Shown in pieces: positions 24,328-33,103 of a DNA stretch of 37,458 nt. Location: positions 1-37,458 of the forward strand of contig CAIUWA010000033.1 in assembly GCA_903902745.1 (NCBI GenBank). The letters are read 5' to 3'. Made by a program: the position numbers and the translations under genes. Numbering within the stretch: the first letter of the stretch is position 1; every line of letters begins with the position of its first letter. This DNA is from an uncultured Opitutia bacterium (GTDB lineage Bacteria; Verrucomicrobiota; Verrucomicrobiia; Opitutales; Opitutaceae). The notes beneath the pieces were generated by a model, which worked only from the letters and a program-made list of their open reading frames with translations, did no database searches and was not told where the DNA came from.

Positions 24328-25317
24328 ATGGTCTCCCTTTCCCCGCAAAACCTCCCGTCCGCCGACCTCACACCCGCTCAGCTCGAGCAGGGCACGTCGC
24401 TGTGGCGCGACGCCTGGCACCGGCTGCGCCGGAACAAGCTGGCGCTCTTCGGCGGCATCGTGGTCATCGGGTTCACCTTCACCTGCGTGTTCGCGCCCTG
24501 GATTTTCCATCTGTCCTACCAGGACCAGAATCTCGACCTCGGGGCCACCCCACCCAGTGCGAAACACTGGCTGGGTACGGACACGCTGGGACGCGACCTC
24601 CTTGCCCGGACGCTTTACGGCGCGCGCATTTCGCTGATGGTCGGCCTGGTCGCGTCCCTCGTCGCCCTCGCCATCGGCGTCTCCTACGGCGCCGTCGCGG
24701 GCTACGTGGGTGGTAAGCTCGATTCCGTGATGATGCGGATCGTCGACATCATGTATGCCCTGCCCTTCACGATCTTCGTCATCCTGCTGATGGTTTTCCT
24801 GAAGGACCCGATGCAGGCCGTGGACGCGTGGCTCGGGCGGTTTTCGCTCTTCGGGTTCCATGTTTTTGAGGGCATGCAGGGCGTGGGCAAGATCCTGCTC
24901 CTCTTCGCCGCCATCGGCGCCGTCGAGTGGCTGACCATGGCGCGCATCGTCCGGGGCCAGATCCTCTCGATCAAAAAAATGGAATACATCGAGGCCGCCC
25001 GCTCGCTCGGCCTGAGCAACCGCCGGATTATATTCCGGCACATGGTGCCCAACGTCCTCGGGCCCGTCATCGTCTACACGTCGCTGACCATCCCGGCCGT
25101 GATCCTGCTCGAGTCGTTCCTCAGCTTCCTCGGCCTCGGCGTCGACGCCCCCATGAGCTCGCTCGGGACCCTGATCAAGGACGGCTCGGAAAAAATGGAG
25201 GAGTTCTGGTGGCTGCTCGTCTTTCCTGGCGGCGCGTTCTCCCTGACGCTGTTCTCGCTCAACTTTCTCGGCGACGGCCTCCGGGACGCCTTGGACGTCC
25301 GGGCGTCCAAGGACTGA
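24328..25317 (+). CDS. oppC: Oligopeptide ABC transporter permease, OppC/DppC type
   Basis: 329 residues; the second permease subunit. The N-terminal OppC_N segment (SLWRDAWHRLRRNKLALFGGIVVIG) leads into helix 1. HWLGTDTLGRDLLARTLYGARISL is the conserved periplasmic signature. EYIEAARSLGLSNRRIIFRHMVPN is the EAA motif for ATPase docking. It ends with FLGDGLRDALD, as usual, plus six extra residues. It is long for the family because of an insert of about 20-30 residues (LKDPMQAVDAWLGRFSLFGFHVFEGM) between helices. No OppD or OppF ATPase follows; the next ABC gene is an exporter half. The ATPases must lie elsewhere or be shared. Confidence 0.92.
   Translation: MVSLSPQNLPSADLTPAQLEQGTSLWRDAWHRLRRNKLALFGGIVVIGFTFTCVFAPWIFHLSYQDQNLDLGATPPSAKHWLGTDTLGRDLLARTLYGARISLMVGLVASLVALAIGVSYGAVAGYVGGKLDSVMMRIVDIMYALPFTIFVILLMVFLKDPMQAVDAWLGRFSLFGFHVFEGMQGVGKILLLFAAIGAVEWLTMARIVRGQILSIKKMEYIEAARSLGLSNRRIIFRHMVPNVLGPVIVYTSLTIPAVILLESFLSFLGLGVDAPMSSLGTLIKDGSEKMEEFWWLLVFPGGAFSLTLFSLNFLGDGLRDALDVRASKD
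25289..25312. repeat. Perfect hairpin at the 3' end of oppC
   Basis: ccttggacg (25289-25297), loop tccggg, cgtccaagg (25304-25312): a perfect 9-bp stem ending 2 bases before the stop codon, and encoding part of the C-terminal tail of OppC. There is no T-run. The gap that follows (25318-25428) holds C/T-rich cctccgcg/cttccgtgcc units that resemble a single arm of the intergenic repeat type, but no clear second arm. Confidence 0.7.
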
Positions 25318-25428
25318 GCCCAGTCAAGAAGCATAAAAACGCGGAACCCGAACCCAATCTCCCTTACCGTCACCCCCGCGTTTCCGCACTTCCGTGCCTC
25401 CGCGATTTCCCATACTCTTTCGCATTTA

Positions 25429-27171
25429 ATGCGCCGCCTCCGCCCCTACTTCAAATACCTCCGGACCGTCCGCGGCCCCATCGCCGCGGCGATTGTGTGC
25501 GGCATCATCTACGGCGCCTCGAGCGGTGCCGGCATGCCGCTGCTGGTCAGCTACGTCTTCCCGAAAATCTTTGCTCCGGCCGATGCGCCCCTGCCGCTCG
25601 GCACGGTAGCGCTGATTGCGGCCGGCATCCCGCTCATCTTCCTGCTTCGCGCGGCCAGCGGTTACCTGAACAGCTACTTCACCCAGTTCGCCGGCGTGCG
25701 CATCCTCGAGGCCATCCGCCTCGACTATTTCCGCAAGCTGCAGGTGCTCCCGCTCTCGTTCGTGCAGGGCCGCGCCACCGGTGATCTTATCTCACGCGGC
25801 CTTGCCGACACCGCGCAACTCCAGTTCGCGCTCACCCTGATCGCCAATGACGGCATCAAGCAGCCCGCCACGCTCATCGGCGCGCTCGTGGCCGTCGGCG
25901 TGCTCGCCGTCAAGGCCAAGGGTGTCTGGCTGGCCCTGGTGTGCCTCGCGGCGGTGCCCCTGACCGTGTTTCCCGTGCGCTTTGTCGGGCGCAAGGTCAT
26001 CAAGCGCGCCGCGCAGATGCAGAGCCAGCTCGGCAGCGTGACGGGCCAGTTCTCCGAGAACCTGGCCGCCGCCCGCGAGGTGCGCGCATTCGGCCTCGAA
26101 GAGCGCGAGACCGGCCGCTTTGCCGCGGCCTGCCGCCAGCTCATCATCTCGCAGATGAAGATCGCGAAATATGCCCAGGCCCTCACGCCCGCCATCGAGG
26201 TGATCTCCGCCGTCGGCATTGCCGGCACCCTCGTGTACGCCTATCACAGCGGGCTGAAACTCGAGGTCTTCCTCGCCCTCATCATCGCCCTCTACAACAG
26301 CTACGAGCCGATCAAAAAGCTCGGCGCGCTGAACAACGAGATGAAGCGCGGCACGGCCTCGCTCGACCGCCTCGAGATCGTCCTGCACGAGCCCGTCATC
26401 ATCGCCGATCCCGCCGCGCCCGCGACTATCGGCCGGCTGCGCGGGGACCTTGCATTCGAGGGCCTCACTTTCGCCTATCAGGCCGGTGAACCGGTGCTGC
26501 GCGATGTCACGGCAAAAATCCCGGCCGGCACGGTCTGCGCCCTGGTCGGCCCCAGCGGCGCGGGCAAATCGACCTTCGCCAACCTCGTGCCGCGCTTCTA
26601 CGAGGCCGGTGCCGGCCGCGTGACTGTCGACGGCCACGACGTGCGCGCCCTGCGCCTCGCCGACCTGCGCCGCAACATCGCCGTCGTCTCGCAGGATCCC
26701 GTGCTCTTCAACGACACGATTTTCAACAACCTCCTCCTCGGCCGCGCCGAAGCCACCCGCGCGGAGGTCGAGCAGGCGGCCCGCGATGCCTTCGCCCACG
26801 ATTTCATTGTGGGCCTGCCCCGCGGCTATGAAACCATGGTCGGCGAGCGCGGCGCGCTCCTTTCCGGCGGCCAGAAGCAGCGCGTTGCCCTCGCCCGCGC
26901 CTTCCTGCGCAACGCCCCGATCCTCATCCTCGACGAGGCCACCAGCGCCCTCGACAGTGATAGCGAGGCCGCCATCCAGGCCGCGCTCAAGAAACTCGTC
27001 GTCGGCAAGACGGTGCTGATCATCGCGCACCGCTTCAGCACGATTCGCGACGCCTCCCTCATCCTCGTGTTCGACCAAGGCCGCATCGCCGCCAGCGGCA
27101 CGCACGCCCAGCTCTACGCCGCGAACCCGCTCTACAAGTCGCTCTACGACCGCCAGCAGATGGGGGCGTGA
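25429..27171 (+). CDS. ABC exporter, MsbA-like (fused transmembrane and ATPase domains)
   Basis: 580 residues, the standard half-transporter size. Residues about 15-310 form a six-helix ABC_membrane domain. The ATPase domain has Walker A GPSGAGKST (374-382), Q-loop VVSQDPVLF, signature LLSGGQKQR (about 477), Walker B ILILDEATSALD (about 499) and H-loop IIAHRFST. It would act as a homodimer. The following genes are lipopolysaccharide-type glycosyltransferases, which together with the sequence style suggests lipid A-core flipping as by MsbA; a drug or lipid exporter role cannot be excluded. It starts at ATG 25429, 111 bases after oppC, and is not an OppD/F-type import ATPase. Confidence 0.88.
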   Translation: MRRLRPYFKYLRTVRGPIAAAIVCGIIYGASSGAGMPLLVSYVFPKIFAPADAPLPLGTVALIAAGIPLIFLLRAASGYLNSYFTQFAGVRILEAIRLDYFRKLQVLPLSFVQGRATGDLISRGLADTAQLQFALTLIANDGIKQPATLIGALVAVGVLAVKAKGVWLALVCLAAVPLTVFPVRFVGRKVIKRAAQMQSQLGSVTGQFSENLAAAREVRAFGLEERETGRFAAACRQLIISQMKIAKYAQALTPAIEVISAVGIAGTLVYAYHSGLKLEVFLALIIALYNSYEPIKKLGALNNEMKRGTASLDRLEIVLHEPVIIADPAAPATIGRLRGDLAFEGLTFAYQAGEPVLRDVTAKIPAGTVCALVGPSGAGKSTFANLVPRFYEAGAGRVTVDGHDVRALRLADLRRNIAVVSQDPVLFNDTIFNNLLLGRAEATRAEVEQAARDAFAHDFIVGLPRGYETMVGERGALLSGGQKQRVALARAFLRNAPILILDEATSALDSDSEAAIQAALKKLVVGKTVLIIAHRFSTIRDASLILVFDQGRIAASGTHAQLYAANPLYKSLYDRQQMGA

Positions 27172-27178
27172 GCGGATA

Positions 27179-27268
27179 GTTTCGCGCAGTGGCGCAGAGA
27201 CGCCAAGCCATCAGCTGATTCCATCGCTCGACGGTTGCCCTTGGCGCCTCTGCGTCTGTGCGCGAAAT
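27179..27268. repeat. Long inverted repeat, GTTTCGCGCA family, copy 3
   Basis: Left arm 27179-27207 (gtttcgcgcagtggcgcaga...) and right arm 27240-27268 (...gcgtctgtgcgcgaaat) are complementary at 24 of 29 positions. It starts 8 bases after the stop of the MsbA-like gene. Nothing else is visible in the 180-base gap before the next start. Confidence 0.85.
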
Positions 27269-27351
27269 ATGTTTGAAGCCGGTCTTTTCCGCTCCCCGTT
27301 ACGATAACCTTGCGTGCGGCACGCCGCCCGGTGTTGCCTTGGCGTCACTGC

Positions 27352-28377
27352 ATGCAATCGGAAGCGCCCCGCATCCTCGTCATTCGCCGACGCTATCTCG
27401 GGGACATCGTGCTGCTCGGCCCGGTCTTCCGGAACCTCCGCCTGCATTGGCCGCGCGCCCGCCTCACCGCCGTGGTCGAGCCCGCCTACGCGCCGGTGCT
27501 CACGCTCAACCCCGACGTCGACGAAACCTACTCCCTTCCCCGCGCCATGGGCGAATGGCCGGGATTCATCTCCCGCCTCCGGCAGGCTCGCTTCACCCAC
27601 GTCCTCGATCTCGACAACAACGACCGCACCGCCTTCCTGACGCGCCTGACCGGCGCGCCCTTCCGGGCCGCCCTGCACCACGACAAGCTGCACTGGGGTG
27701 CCTGCTACACCGCGGATGTGCTCCATCCGCCGGAAATCCATGAGCGCAGTTCCATCGTCGACTACTATCTCGCCATCCTCGCCGCCGTCCAAGTCCCCGT
27801 CGCCACACGCGAAGTGCGCCTGGTGCCGCGCCCGGCCGACCTCGCCGCCGCGGAGCGACTCGCGCATCCCGGCGGCCGCAAGCTTCTCATCCACCCCGGT
27901 AGCCGCAGCGCGTGGCGGATCTGGCCCGCGGAAAACTTCGCCGCCGTGTGCGATCGCGTGCAGGACGAACTGGGCGCCCAGGTGTTCCTCATCGGCGGTC
28001 CCGGCGAGCAGACGCTCGTGGCGAAGATCGGCCAGCTCGCCCAATCCCACGTCATCACGATCAACGCGCCGCTGAGCGTGCCACAGTTCGCCGCCTTCGC
28101 CGCGCAGTTCAACGTCATGCTCTGCCACGACAGCGGACCGATGCACGTGGCCGCGTCAGTCGGAACGCCGGTGGTCGCGCTGCTGGGTTCGCAGAACCCG
28201 GTGCTCTTCGCGCCGTCGGGCGCCGGCCATGCCGTCCTGCAGCCGCCCCTGCCCTGCACCGCCTGCGTGTCGCCGGGCCAGTGCGTGCCGGGCGACTCCT
28301 ATCGCAATCACTGCGTGCGCAATATCACCGTGGACGCGGTGTTCGCGGGACTGCGCCGCCGCCTGGCCGGCGGCTAA
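27352..28377 (+). CDS. Glycosyltransferase family 9 (LPS heptosyltransferase-like)
   Basis: 341 residues, GT-B fold of family GT9, which adds ADP-heptose-derived sugars to the LPS inner core at the cytoplasmic face. The N-terminal ILVIRRRYLGDIVLLGPVFRNLR is the family's opening strand-helix with the conserved Asp of the acceptor site. The C-terminal donor-binding half has LLIHPGSRSAWRIWPAENFAAV and MLCHDSGPMHVAASVGTPVVALLGSQNP. CTACVSPGQC near the end may form a small Cys cluster (C-x2-C) often seen in GT9. The ATG at 27352 is preferred over upstream starts because it precedes the first strand by five residues. Confidence 0.88.
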   Translation: MQSEAPRILVIRRRYLGDIVLLGPVFRNLRLHWPRARLTAVVEPAYAPVLTLNPDVDETYSLPRAMGEWPGFISRLRQARFTHVLDLDNNDRTAFLTRLTGAPFRAALHHDKLHWGACYTADVLHPPEIHERSSIVDYYLAILAAVQVPVATREVRLVPRPADLAAAERLAHPGGRKLLIHPGSRSAWRIWPAENFAAVCDRVQDELGAQVFLIGGPGEQTLVAKIGQLAQSHVITINAPLSVPQFAAFAAQFNVMLCHDSGPMHVAASVGTPVVALLGSQNPVLFAPSGAGHAVLQPPLPCTACVSPGQCVPGDSYRNHCVRNITVDAVFAGLRRRLAGG

Positions 28378-28383
28378 TTGGAA

Positions 28384-28412
28384 ATTTCCTGTAGGAGCCT
28401 GATTGCAGGCGA
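28384..28412. repeat. REP-like hairpin GTAGGAGCCTGATTGCAGGC
   Basis: Contains gcctg-att-gcaggc, a short stem, preceded by tgtagga. It lies between the convergent stops of the GT9 gene (6 bases upstream) and the methyltransferase gene. The pattern resembles the GTAGGAG...-type REP elements known from pseudomonads, although the stem sequence differs. Confidence 0.55.
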
Positions 28413-28446
28413 TGAATGGCCCTGTCCGCGAAGCAATCCCTCGCGC

Positions 28447-29367
28447 TCAAACGGCCTCAAGCCAGAACACGCCCTGGTCGCCTTCGCCGCGCGCGTTGGC
28501 CTTGTCAGCGAGCTGCCGGTATTTCCGGCGCTGTGCCGGACTGTCGGGCGGGCGGCCGGTATACGGGACGTCACGCTTGTAGTCTTCGCTCACGAGGTAG
28601 CCGGTTTCCATGCCGTCGAATTCCGTGCGGACGACGCGGAAGCCGCTGCGCTCCGCCAGCAGTTCCATGCCGCGACGGCTGGGCACCAGCAGGTGGCGCG
28701 GCGGATCGAGATTGAACCAGTCCGCGCCGTAAAGCCGGCAGGTCTCGCTCGCCGAAACGGGGATGCGCACCAGCAGGCGACCCTTGGGGGCAAGGCGGGT
28801 GCGCAGTTCCTCCAGCGAGCGCTTCGGATCCGGCAAATGCTCCAGCACGTGGTGCATCATGATCAGGTCGTAGCCGCCGCCCAGCGCGGTCAGCTCCGCG
28901 CGCATGACGCGGAACCCCGGCTCGTCCGCCTCGATCGAGGTGTACGGATCGACGCCTGTCAGGTGGCTGAAGCCGTAGCGCTGCAATCGCCTCAGGAGTC
29001 CGCCGCTGCCGCACCCGACGTCCAGGATCTGCCCGTCGAGCCCGCAGCCGGCGACGCGGCACCAGTGGAAAAACGGATATTTGCGGCGCATCCCATTCGC
29101 CACACCGCCCGCGCCCGGGGCGCCCAGGAGCCAGCGCGCCCACGCCTTCCGGAGCAGACCCGGCTTCTTGCCCCGCACGGGCGGAGCCTGCAGCGAATAA
29201 TAACCGGCGGGATAATAATCACCCAGGTTCGCGGGAATCGTGACGATCTGCATGCTCGCGCAGTGCGGGCATTCACCGTACTCCACCCTGTGGCGCCAGC
29301 CGAACAACATCTCACGGGCCTGGAACCGCCGGAAAGTCTCCTCCCGCCCGCAAGCACGGCATGGCAT
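28447..29367 (-). CDS. SAM-dependent methyltransferase with N-terminal zinc-ribbon-like motif
   Basis: 306 residues. The N-terminus has two CxxC pairs (CRAC at 3-6 and CPHC at 33-36), a small zinc-ribbon seen in some sugar and surface-polymer methyltransferases. The Rossmann domain has ILDVGCGSGGLLRRL (115-129), then YDLIMMHHVLEHLPDP and LAPKGRLLVRIP. The ATG at 29367 places the first Cys at residue 3. The frame continues to an ATG at 29466, which would add 33 unconserved-looking residues and overlap the upstream region of the divergent glycosyltransferase. It is the only minus-strand gene in the surface-polysaccharide block, and probably methylates a sugar or polymer end; the substrate is unknown. 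Confidence 0.8.
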   Translation of the reverse strand: MPCRACGREETFRRFQAREMLFGWRHRVEYGECPHCASMQIVTIPANLGDYYPAGYYSLQAPPVRGKKPGLLRKAWARWLLGAPGAGGVANGMRRKYPFFHWCRVAGCGLDGQILDVGCGSGGLLRRLQRYGFSHLTGVDPYTSIEADEPGFRVMRAELTALGGGYDLIMMHHVLEHLPDPKRSLEELRTRLAPKGRLLVRIPVSASETCRLYGADWFNLDPPRHLLVPSRRGMELLAERSGFRVVRTEFDGMETGYLVSEDYKRDVPYTGRPPDSPAQRRKYRQLADKANARGEGDQGVFWLEAV

Positions 29368-29527
29368 GACCAGCGGTTGATCACTCGTGGGTGTGGCTTC
29401 TGGTCGGGGGGAATTCGGCGACACTTCACCGATTAACAGCGGCGACCCTTCGCATGCCAAGCCCATCCTTAACGTTCATTTGCGTGGACGCAGCCCGGAC
29501 GCTTTGCAGGCTTCTTCCCATCGCCGA

Positions 29528-30463
29528 TTGAACCCGCCCGCCTATGACGCCCCTGCTAAGGCCGATCCGCCCCTTCCTGGCGGCCGCGATGGTGCGCCGC
29601 TGATCACCTTCGGCATTCCCGCCTATAATCGGCCCCAGCTTCTCGCCGAAACCCTCGCCAGCATTGCTGCGCAATCCGCCGGCGCGGACTACGAGGTGAT
29701 CGTGTGCGATGACGGCGGCCTTCCGGAAACGGCGGCGGTCGTGGCCCGCTTTCCGTCCGGCCGGTTTTTCTTTCACCGCAACCCGGTCCGGCTCGGCCCG
29801 GTCCGCAACTGGAACGAATGCCTGGCCCGCGCGCGCGGCCGCTGGGTGATGATCCTGCATGAGGACGACACGCTCTATCCCTGGTATCTGGCCACCGTCC
29901 TGCCCCGCCTGCGTGACGGCCTTACCGCCGTCTGCACGCAGGTTGTCGCCGGCCCGTCGGTGCCGGATCGAGTTGCGCCCCCTGGCCCGGCCGCCGCGCG
30001 TCCCTATCCTCCACTCTATTTTATCAAGAGCTCGATGACCCCTTTCCCCGGCGTGCTGTTTCCGCGTGAACTCGGCCGGCGGCTCGGCGGCTTCGATGAA
30101 AACGCGGGGCCGCTCGCCGATTACGAATTCTGGTATCGGCTCGCCTGCACCGGGCGCATCGAGGTCGTGCGCACGGTGGGTGCGTTCTACCGCGTGGCCG
30201 ACGACCAGTGGACCGCCCGCGCCTGGCCCGAAATGTTGCGGCGAACCCACCTGCTGCGCCTGCGGATTGCCCGCGAGCAGTTGCGTTCACGCCGCACGGG
30301 ACGCTGGCTGGCGCGGTTTTTCACCTATCGCACCGCCCTCGCCTATGCGCGGCGCTTCCCGGAAAAGCCCGCGGCGCTGGCCCGCGCCCTGCGTTTCAAA
30401 AAAATCCCGTTCAGCGGCCTGCCCAGCGGCTGGGTGTGGCAGGGTCTCAAATTTTTCGCCTGA
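29528..30463 (+). CDS. Family 2 glycosyltransferase
   Basis: About 311 residues of the GT2 (GT-A) fold. ITFGIPAYNRPQLLAETLASIAAQ opens the nucleotide-binding half; YEVIVCDDGG and WVMILHEDDTLYPWYL carry the two Asp-rich sugar-nucleotide motifs (the latter in the DXD position). GVLFPRELGRRLGGFDENAGPLADYEFWYRLA is the acceptor-side ED-like region. The start is uncertain: the frame has no ATG before the domain. TTG at 29528 gives a 24-residue leader; GTG at 29387 would extend it by 47 Ser/Pro-rich residues. Its stop overlaps the next start by one base (TGATG), so translation is coupled. Confidence 0.82.
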   Translation: MNPPAYDAPAKADPPLPGGRDGAPLITFGIPAYNRPQLLAETLASIAAQSAGADYEVIVCDDGGLPETAAVVARFPSGRFFFHRNPVRLGPVRNWNECLARARGRWVMILHEDDTLYPWYLATVLPRLRDGLTAVCTQVVAGPSVPDRVAPPGPAAARPYPPLYFIKSSMTPFPGVLFPRELGRRLGGFDENAGPLADYEFWYRLACTGRIEVVRTVGAFYRVADDQWTARAWPEMLRRTHLLRLRIAREQLRSRRTGRWLARFFTYRTALAYARRFPEKPAALARALRFKKIPFSGLPSGWVWQGLKFFA

Positions 30464-31401
30464 TGCCTTCCTCTCCCACGCTCAAGGTCACGGTCGCGAT
30501 CCCCACCTACAATCGCGCCGAACTGCTCCGCCAGACCCTCGCGGGCATCGCGCGGCAGGAATTTCCCTCCAGCCAGTTCGAGGTGCTCGTGATCGACAAC
30601 AACTCCCGCGACCACACGCGCGAAGTTGTCGCAGCCTTTGCCGCCGCGCGCCCCGCGCCCCGCTATCTCCTTGAGACGAAGCAGGGGCTCGACCACGGCC
30701 GCAATCGCGCGATCGCCGAGGGGCGCGGCGATATCATCGTGTTCGCCGATGATGACATCCTCGTGGAGCCTGACTGGCTCTCGCAGCTCATCGCCCCGTT
30801 CGCCGCCGCTCACGGACACAAGGTCGGCGCGGTCGGCGGCGAAGTGATTCCCATTTTCCCCGATGGTCTGCCGCCGTGGGTCGCGGAGTGGCACTCGCCG
30901 CTCACCTTCCGTCCGGATGCAGGCCCGCTCCCCGCCCAGCAGTCGCCCATGGGGGCCAACATGGCCTTTCCCGCCTGGGTCTTTGCCAAGCTCGGCCCGT
31001 TTCACACCGCGCTCGATCGCAGTGGGAAAAACCTCTTCGGCGGCGGCGACACCGAGATGATCCGGCGGGTCCGCGCCGCCGGGTTCGAGGTGTGGTTCGC
31101 GCCCGCGGCAAAGATCCGCCACCAGATGCCGGCGAGCCGTACGACATTCCGCTACGCCACGCGCCATGCTTTCGACTCGGCCCGCTCCCGCGTGGTGGAG
31201 CGCGCCAGCCAGGGTGGCGCCACCGGCTACCTGCTCGCGCGTTTCGCCGGCAATGCCCTGAAGGCGGCCGGCTTTGCCGTGCTCGCGCTGCTGAGCGCGG
31301 TCGTCCTCCGCACCGGCGACGCCAAAAAATCCCTCGTCCGAGCCTGGCGCTCGTGCGGCTATCTCTACCAAATCCCGCGCTCGCTCGTCGGGAAGATTTG
31401 A
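30463..31401 (+). CDS. Family 2 glycosyltransferase with C-terminal hydrophobic segment
   Basis: 312 residues. The GT2 catalytic part spans about residues 8-240: VTVAIPTYNRAELLRQTLAGIARQ, VLVIDNNSRD, IIVFADDDILVEPDWL (DXD) and GANMAFPAWVFAKLGPF, then GGGDTEMIRRVRAAGFEVWFAP (the ED-type catalytic base). A hydrophobic segment (GNALKAAGFAVLALLSAVVL, about 265-284) suggests membrane attachment. It is coupled to the preceding gene by a one-base stop/start overlap. It probably adds one sugar to the LPS core or a surface glycan; donor and acceptor are unknown. Confidence 0.86.
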   Translation: MPSSPTLKVTVAIPTYNRAELLRQTLAGIARQEFPSSQFEVLVIDNNSRDHTREVVAAFAAARPAPRYLLETKQGLDHGRNRAIAEGRGDIIVFADDDILVEPDWLSQLIAPFAAAHGHKVGAVGGEVIPIFPDGLPPWVAEWHSPLTFRPDAGPLPAQQSPMGANMAFPAWVFAKLGPFHTALDRSGKNLFGGGDTEMIRRVRAAGFEVWFAPAAKIRHQMPASRTTFRYATRHAFDSARSRVVERASQGGATGYLLARFAGNALKAAGFAVLALLSAVVLRTGDAKKSLVRAWRSCGYLYQIPRSLVGKI

Positions 31402-31417
31402 TTCTTGATCCTGCGCC

Positions 31418-32194
31418 GTGGCTGACCCGCTCCCCCTCTCCGTCGTCATCGTGGCCAAAAACGAGGCGCAAAACCTCCCGCGCTGCCTCGCCAGCGTGCA
31501 GGGCTGGACCGCGGAAATCATCGTCGCGCTGAACGATACGACCGACGCCAGCGAGCAGGTCGCCCGGGACGCCGGCGCCATCGTGCACCGCCTGTCCTGG
31601 CAGGGCTACCGCGACACCAAGAACGCCGCGCTCGCCCTCGCCGGCCGCGACTGGGTGCTGTCGCTCGATGCCGATGAGGCGGTCTCGCCCGAGTTACGGC
31701 GCGAGCTGGAGGCGTTTTTCGCCCGGGGCGACGGCGCGCGTTTCGCCGGCGCCCGGTTCCCGCGCAAGGTCTGGTTCATCAACCGCTGGATCTGCCATGG
31801 CGACTGGTATCCCGACCTGAGCCTGCGACTGCTGCGGCGCGGCCAGGCCCGCTGGGGCGGCGACGCGTTCGTCCACGAGAAGGTCGAGTGCGACGGCCCC
31901 GTTGCCACGCTGGGCGGCGACCTGCTGCACCATCCCTATCCGACCATCGGCACCCACCATGGGAAGATCCTCGAATACGCCCGCCTGTTTGCGGAAAAAC
32001 AGGCCGACCGGGACCAGCCCTGGTCACTCGGCGCGACGCTCTTCCGCCCGGGCTGGCGTTTTTTCCGCGGTTATGTGCTCCGCGCCGGCTTTCTCGACGG
32101 CTTCCCCGGTTTCGTCGCGGCCGCGGCGACCAGCTACTACACCTTCCTGCGCTACGCTTGCCATTACGAGCGCCTGCACCGGGTTGATTCCTGA
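31418..32194 (+). CDS. Family 2 glycosyltransferase, WaaE/KdtX-like
   Basis: 258 residues. LSVVIVAKNEAQNLPRCLASVQGW and WVLSLDADEAVSPEL (DXD motif with the extended D-A-D-E) are typical of the WaaE/KdtX group, which adds beta-glucose to the LPS inner core. The conserved middle, FPRKVWFINRWICHGDWYPDLSLRLLRRG, then FVHEKVE and a C-terminal GWRFFRGYVLRAGFLDGFPGF, agree with that group. The start is GTG at 31418, 16 bases after the previous stop. The next gene, at 32321, shares the same layout, so the pair arose by an old duplication. Confidence 0.85.
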   Translation: MADPLPLSVVIVAKNEAQNLPRCLASVQGWTAEIIVALNDTTDASEQVARDAGAIVHRLSWQGYRDTKNAALALAGRDWVLSLDADEAVSPELRRELEAFFARGDGARFAGARFPRKVWFINRWICHGDWYPDLSLRLLRRGQARWGGDAFVHEKVECDGPVATLGGDLLHHPYPTIGTHHGKILEYARLFAEKQADRDQPWSLGATLFRPGWRFFRGYVLRAGFLDGFPGFVAAAATSYYTFLRYACHYERLHRVDS

Positions 32195-32212
32195 CGTTTT
32201 CGGCTGCCGGAC

Positions 32213-32258
32213 GGTGACGCAAAAATCTTTCCGGCGAAGAATTTTTGACGCGCTGGCG
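32213..32258. repeat. Imperfect AT-rich hairpin in the gap between the two WaaE-like genes
   Basis: gcaaaaatctttcc and ggcgaagaatttttgacgc are roughly complementary around a short loop. There is no T-run after the stem. This is the only notable structure in the 126-base gap. Confidence 0.4.
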
Positions 32259-32320
32259 GCGCAACAAAAAACAGATTTTGGCGTCGGTTAGGGCGGAGGA
32301 ATTCCTCGCATCATCCCGCC

Positions 32321-33103
32321 ATGGCCCGTCCGCCCATTTCCGTTTACATCCTCACCCGCAATGAGGAGCACAAGCTCGAAGCCGCCCTGGAAAGTGTCAC
32401 CTGGGCCGGCGAGATCGTCATCATTGACTCCTTCAGCACCGACCGGACGCTCGAGATCGCCCGGCGTTTCGACACCCGCATCGTCCAGGTCGAGTTCCGC
32501 CGGTTCGGGGAATTGCGTCAGGCCGGCATCGAGCACACCACCCTGCCGTGGATCTTCAGTCTGGATGCCGACGAACGCTGCACCCCGGAGGCCCGGGACG
32601 AAATCCTCCGCCTTGTGGCCGATCCGAATGCCGCCGACGCGTACCTGGTGCCGCGCCGCAATCGGATGCTGGGCCGGAATGTCCGCCATGGCGGCTGGTA
32701 TCCGGACTACCGCCAGCCGCAGCTTTTCCGCCGCGGCCGGATGGACTACGCCACGGAGGATCATGTCCACGAGGGCTACCGGCTCCACGGCCGCCTCGGC
32801 CGCATGACGAATCCCATCCAGCAGATTCCCTATCGGACGATCTCCGAGATCATCCAGAAAATGGACCGCTACACGACGCTCAACGCCGCCAATCTCCGGC
32901 AGCGGGGGAAGACTTCTAGTTTCCCCGCGGCCGTGCTGCGCGGAGGCTGGGCCTTTTTCCGGGTGTATGTGATTCAGCTCGGTTTTCTTGACGGCTCGGC
33001 GGGCTTCATCATCGCTATCCTCCGATTTGAGAATTCCTTCTACAAGCACATGAAATGCATCGAGGCTTTCTTTGACTCAACCTGGCCGCCCGGCTCGGCA
33101 TGA
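32321..33103 (+). CDS. Family 2 glycosyltransferase, WaaE/KdtX-like paralogue
   Basis: 260 residues with the same plan as the gene at 31418: ISVYILTRNEEHKLEAALESV, IFSLDADERCTPEA, a middle NRMLGRNVRHGGWYPDYRQPQLFRRG, DHVHEGY, and a C-terminal GGWAFFRVYVIQLGFLDGSAGF. Conserved positions match, but overall identity looks moderate, so the donor or acceptor may differ. A 126-base gap upstream contains an imperfect AT-rich hairpin. Its stop overlaps the FkbM-type gene by ATGA (33100-33103). Confidence 0.85.
   Translation: MARPPISVYILTRNEEHKLEAALESVTWAGEIVIIDSFSTDRTLEIARRFDTRIVQVEFRRFGELRQAGIEHTTLPWIFSLDADERCTPEARDEILRLVADPNAADAYLVPRRNRMLGRNVRHGGWYPDYRQPQLFRRGRMDYATEDHVHEGYRLHGRLGRMTNPIQQIPYRTISEIIQKMDRYTTLNAANLRQRGKTSSFPAAVLRGGWAFFRVYVIQLGFLDGSAGFIIAILRFENSFYKHMKCIEAFFDSTWPPGSA

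Noticed and set aside
25429-27171. The ABC gene as the missing ATPase of the peptide importer
   Set aside because: It has a fused six-helix exporter domain and lacks the C-terminal oligopeptide-type extension of OppD/OppF; it fits MsbA-like exporters.
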